Assembly: GCF_000966975.1 (NCBI RefSeq)
Contig: NZ_JZWV01000330.1
Span: forward strand, 1-17,196
Length of the DNA stretch: 17,196 nt
Direction of reading: 5' to 3'
DNA from: Streptomyces katrae
GTDB lineage: Bacteria; Actinomycetota; Actinomycetes; Streptomycetales; Streptomycetaceae
The notes beneath the pieces are model-generated. The model did no database searches. It was not told where the DNA came from and saw only the letters and a program-made list of their open reading frames with translations. Position numbers and translations under genes: made by a program. Shown here piece after piece: positions 14,615 through 17,196 of this stretch (within the stretch, counting starts at the first letter, position 1; each line of letters begins with the position of its first letter).

Positions 14615-15127
14615 ATGCCCTACCGGAATCTCAGCCTGCGCAGACGCTGCGAGATGATTCTCGGTCACATGGATCTGACGCACCCGTTCTCCCTGGACAC
14701 CCTGTGCGCCCGCATAGCCGACCGGCGCGGCCGTCCGATCCGGCTCCACCCGCTGCCCCGCGAGGCCGCCGAATCCGGCGTCTGCGGACTGTGGGTGGGC
14801 ACCGACACCGTGGACTACGTCTTCTACGAGGCCCACACCACCCCGCTGCACCGCGAGCACATCATCCTCCACGAGCTGGGCCACATCCTCTTCGGCCACC
14901 ACTCCCTGGAGGGCGAGGAGATCGACGGGCAGACCCCCGTGGTCCTCGGCCGCACCAACTACACCACCCGCCAGGAGCAGGAGGCGGAGATGCTCGCGAG
15001 CATGATCCGCATCCACACCTCGGGCACCGGCCACCCCCGGACCGCCCCGGGCCCGCGGGGCGCCCTCGCCCGGCTGGAGTCCGCCATGGGCATGGGGTAC
15101 GAGCGGGGCCGCCATGACGGCGGCTGA
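14615..15127 (+). CDS. ImmA/IrrE-type metallo-endopeptidase domain protein
   Basis: A 170-residue protein starting at ATG 14615, where GAGG sits six bases upstream and the LRRRCEMIL helix begins soon after. The frame opens at 14462, but that stretch contains the tex terminator; ATG 14555 is a weaker alternative. The zinc motif HELGH (86-90) lies in REHIILHELGHILFGHH, and the third ligand is probably Glu121 or a neighbour in RQEQEAEMLA (119-128), the usual ImmA/IrrE (peptidase M78) arrangement. The N-terminal part (FSLDTLCARIADRRGRPIRL and GLWVGTDTVDYVFYE) is the standard domain entry. ImmA cleaves a phage repressor and IrrE cleaves DdrO, so cleavage of a regulator is a reasonable guess. No XRE partner gene lies beside it. 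It overlaps the next gene by 14 bp, which suggests translational coupling. No phage genes are present. Confidence 0.88.
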   Translation: MPYRNLSLRRRCEMILGHMDLTHPFSLDTLCARIADRRGRPIRLHPLPREAAESGVCGLWVGTDTVDYVFYEAHTTPLHREHIILHELGHILFGHHSLEGEEIDGQTPVVLGRTNYTTRQEQEAEMLASMIRIHTSGTGHPRTAPGPRGALARLESAMGMGYERGRHDGG

Positions 15128-16313
15128 ACTCGCGGCCTTCGGCGACGGCCTGGCGGTCCCCAGCGTGGTGTGCCTGTGGATCGCCATCCTGCTGCGCGCC
15201 CCCGGCGCCCTGCGCTCACCGCAGCAGCGCGGGCTCTGGCTCGCCGTCGCCACCGCGGCCGCCGCCATGACCCTGAACCTGCCGGACGTCGTGGCGTACG
15301 CCATGAGCCGCGAAGCCTCGTACGCCCACACCATCGGCCTCGTCCGCAACCTCATCGGCGTCCTGTCGGCGGGCGCCGTGCTCTACTTCGTGGCCGCCGC
15401 CACCCGCGGGCGCCGGCTCCAACTCGCCTCCTGGGTGGGCACCGTGGTCTGGCTGACCACGCTCGTCGTCCTGGACGCCGTCTCGCCCGAGCACGGCACG
15501 CACACCATCCCGGTCTCCGGCGACCCCGTGCCGTCCCTGCCGTACTGGCTCGTGCTGATCTCCGCCCACCTGATCGCCAACACCATCTGCGTGTACGTGT
15601 GCTGGCGCTACAGCCTGCGCACCGAGAGCCGCGGACTGGCCGCCGGGCTGCGGCTGTTCGGCCTGGGCACCGGCCTGGCCTGGGTGTTCTGGTTCGCGTA
15701 CCTCCTCAAGGCCCTGTTCGCCAGCACCTGGGCGATGCCCGCCCTGCCGCTGCTGATGAACCTGCACGGACTGCTGCGCGCGGCCGCGATCCTGGTGCCC
15801 ACCCTCTTCACCCTGCGCCACGCCCTCGCCGACACGGCCACCGCCTGGCGGCTGTGGCCGCTGTGGCGGGACCTGGTCCAGGCCGTCCCGTACGTGGTCC
15901 TCTCCCGGCCCCGCGCCGGCCGGGTGCTGGAGCTGCTCTGGCCGCCGGTCCCGCGCAACATGCTCGTCTACCGCAAGGTCATCGAGACCCGCGACGCGAT
16001 CCTGATCCTGGGGGAGTACGTGGCCCCCGGCGTGCCCGAGCTCGCGCGCGGCCACGTCGCCGGCAGCCGGATCCCCGAGCGGTGGCACACGGCGGCCGCA
16101 CTGGCCTGCGTACTGAAGGAGGCCCGCCGGGCCAAGCTCGCCGGACTGCCGGGCCGGCCGGCACAGGCCCCGGCCCTGGAACTCCCGGCCGTGATGCAGA
16201 TCTCCGAGGAGGGCGGCGGCCTGCGGGACGAGGCCCGCTTCCTGGTGGACGTCGCCCGGGCCTACGCCTCGCCCGAGACCTCCGCCTTCGCCCCGGCCAC
16301 GGGCACCGCGTGA
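15114..16313 (+). CDS. Seven-helix membrane protein, MAB_1171c/DUF6545 family
   Basis: A 399-residue protein. Seven hydrophobic segments fill the N-terminal 235 residues, at about 12-29, 41-63, 74-96, 105-123, 143-164, 178-202 and 208-234. A soluble C-terminal domain follows (about 240-399), with NMLVYRKVIETRDAILIL (282-299), which I recognise as the DUF6545 signature (YRrVIEIRDgiL type), then a helical region ending in an Ala/Pro tail. The family is sometimes labelled a putative transporter, but seven helices plus a cytosolic domain would equally suit a membrane sensor. It starts within the ImmA/IrrE gene (ATG 15114, stop of that gene 15127). ImmA/IrrE genes next to this family recur in actinobacteria, to my knowledge, so the two products probably work together: membrane sensing coupled to proteolysis is my inference. 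Confidence 0.82.
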   Translation: MTAAELAAFGDGLAVPSVVCLWIAILLRAPGALRSPQQRGLWLAVATAAAAMTLNLPDVVAYAMSREASYAHTIGLVRNLIGVLSAGAVLYFVAAATRGRRLQLASWVGTVVWLTTLVVLDAVSPEHGTHTIPVSGDPVPSLPYWLVLISAHLIANTICVYVCWRYSLRTESRGLAAGLRLFGLGTGLAWVFWFAYLLKALFASTWAMPALPLLMNLHGLLRAAAILVPTLFTLRHALADTATAWRLWPLWRDLVQAVPYVVLSRPRAGRVLELLWPPVPRNMLVYRKVIETRDAILILGEYVAPGVPELARGHVAGSRIPERWHTAAALACVLKEARRAKLAGLPGRPAQAPALELPAVMQISEEGGGLRDEARFLVDVARAYASPETSAFAPATGTA

Positions 16314-16334
16314 ACCGCTCATACCGCGTGACCG

Positions 16335-16388
16335 CGTGAGCCACCGGCACCCGTCCGCAACCGTGAGCCACCGGCACCCGTCCGCAAC
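16335..16388. repeat. Two perfect tandem copies of a 27-bp unit
   Basis: The copies are 16335-16361 and 16362-16388, each beginning CGTGAGCCACCGGCACCCG. Just upstream, ACCGCGTGA occurs three times (16305-16313, 16323-16331, 16331-16339), the first containing the stop of the DUF6545 gene. The array fills most of the gap before the SDR gene. Confidence 0.95.
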
Positions 16389-16408
16389 ACCGAGGAAGTG
16401 AAACCCCC

Positions 16409-17194
16409 TTGACCACCACCGTTCTGATCACCGGCGCCAGCGCCGGCCTCGGCGCCGCCTTCGCCCGCGGCTTCGCCGCCAAGGGCTGCGCCCTGGTCCT
16501 CGTCGCCCGGGACAAGACCCGCCTGGAGGCCCTGGCCGCGGAACTCGCCCGGGACTTCGGGACCGTCTGCGAGGTGCTGCCCGCCGATCTCCTCGACCCG
16601 GCCGGCTGCGGGGCAGTCGCCGACCGGCTCGCCGACACCGCGCGGCCCGTCGACGTCCTCGTCAACAACGCCGGCTTCGGCCTGCCCGCCCCCTACCCGT
16701 ACAGCCCCCTTGAGGACGAGGAGCGGATGCTCGACCTCCTGGTGAAGGTCCCGCTCCGCCTCACCCACGCCCTGCTGCCGGGCCTCCGCGAGCGCCGCCG
16801 GGGCGCGGTCCTCAACGTCTCCTCGGTCGCCGGACTGCTGCCGACCGGGACGTACGGGGCGGCGAAGGCCTGGCTCACCGCCTTCAGCGAGTCGCTCCGG
16901 ATCGACATGGCACCGTACGGGGTCCGGGTCCTGGCGGTGGCGCCCGGCTTCACCCGCACCGAGCTCCACCAGCGCGCCGGGATGGACGTCAGCTCCCTGC
17001 GGGACGGCGTGTGGCTGGAGCCGGAGGCGGTGGTGGCCAAGGCCCTGCGCGATCTGGCCCTGCGCCGCCCCGTCAGCATCACGGGCCGCCACTACCAGGC
17101 GTACGCGTTCGCGGCCCGCCACCTCCCGCGCGCCTTCGTGGCCGGCCGCATGGCCCGCAAGCGCCGGGCCCCGGGCGATCCGGCGGCCCGCTGA
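16409..17194 (+). CDS. Short-chain dehydrogenase/reductase (SDR)
   Basis: A 261-residue classical SDR. It has the cofactor motif TGASAGLG (8-15), NNAG (86-89), NVSSVAG with the catalytic Ser around 138-139, and YGAAK giving Tyr149 and Lys153, then APGFTRTEL (178-186). ARD (33-35) after the second strand, with Arg34, hints at NADP(H). The start is TTG at 16409: GAGGAAG lies about 10 bases upstream and TTTVLITGA follows at once. The nearby GTG at 16399 is out of frame and hits a stop, and no in-frame ATG occurs before residue 107. The C-terminal end is basic (RMARKRRAPG) and could touch membrane or nucleic acid. It follows the DUF6545 gene by 95 bp on the same strand and may belong to the same operon. 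The substrate is unknown. Confidence 0.9.
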   Translation: MTTTVLITGASAGLGAAFARGFAAKGCALVLVARDKTRLEALAAELARDFGTVCEVLPADLLDPAGCGAVADRLADTARPVDVLVNNAGFGLPAPYPYSPLEDEERMLDLLVKVPLRLTHALLPGLRERRRGAVLNVSSVAGLLPTGTYGAAKAWLTAFSESLRIDMAPYGVRVLAVAPGFTRTELHQRAGMDVSSLRDGVWLEPEAVVAKALRDLALRRPVSITGRHYQAYAFAARHLPRAFVAGRMARKRRAPGDPAAR

Positions 17195-17196
17195 GG

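Noticed and set aside
14615..15127. ImmA/IrrE gene as a prophage or integrative-element remnant
   Set aside because: No integrase, repressor, att repeat or other phage gene nearby, and base composition matches the neighbours.
16335..16388. Tandem repeats as a CRISPR array
   Set aside because: The copies abut directly with no spacers, there are only two, and no cas genes are present.

Overview
The window looks like a stretch of Streptomyces chromosome, or a close relative: very high GC with a strong G/C third-position bias, a GTG and a TTG start, secreted proteins with long Ala-rich signal peptides, and families typical of streptomycetes (SCO6745-like, MpaB/DUF2236, DUF6545). I saw no TTA (bldA-type) codon in the genes I read. 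There are no rRNA or tRNA genes, no CRISPR array, no transposase and no integrase.

Layout. (1) 1-2364: the end of a thiolase gene and a FadB-type multifunctional beta-oxidation gene in one operon, closed by a strong hairpin. (2) 2563-3438: a secreted six-repeat beta-propeller protein, convergent with (3) a MerR-family regulator (3471-4202, minus). The regulator is divergent from a long-chain acyl-CoA synthetase (4288-6102), with an operator-like dyad between them. (4) 6195-6881: a HAD phosphatase whose stop codon overlaps that of a convergent secreted sphingomyelinase-type phosphodiesterase (6878-7867, minus). (5) 8008-8907: an MpaB/DUF2236 oxygenase-like gene, convergent with a secreted M1 metallopeptidase (8962-10461, minus). 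(6) 10462-10925: non-coding, with degenerate heptad repeats and ending in a perfect 16-bp palindrome at the promoter of an SCO6745-family gene (10926-11789). (7) 11937-14369: tex, whose C-terminal tail has apparently been frameshifted by a 29-bp tandem duplication. (8) 14615-17194: a compact cluster of an ImmA/IrrE-like metallopeptidase, a seven-helix DUF6545 membrane protein and an SDR oxidoreductase.

How the genes fit together. FadA/FadB and the acyl-CoA synthetase cover activation and beta-oxidation of fatty acids, and the MerR protein is the obvious local regulator of the synthetase. The sphingomyelinase, M1 peptidase and propeller protein are exported and probably serve nutrient scavenging or surface binding. 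The last three genes form a cluster with no established function and are the best candidate here for an undescribed system.

A theme across the window is short tandem duplication at or near gene ends (12, 18, 27 and 29 bp, plus 7-, 8- and 9-bp units). One of these changes a protein. All functional calls come from reading motifs by eye; no database search was run.
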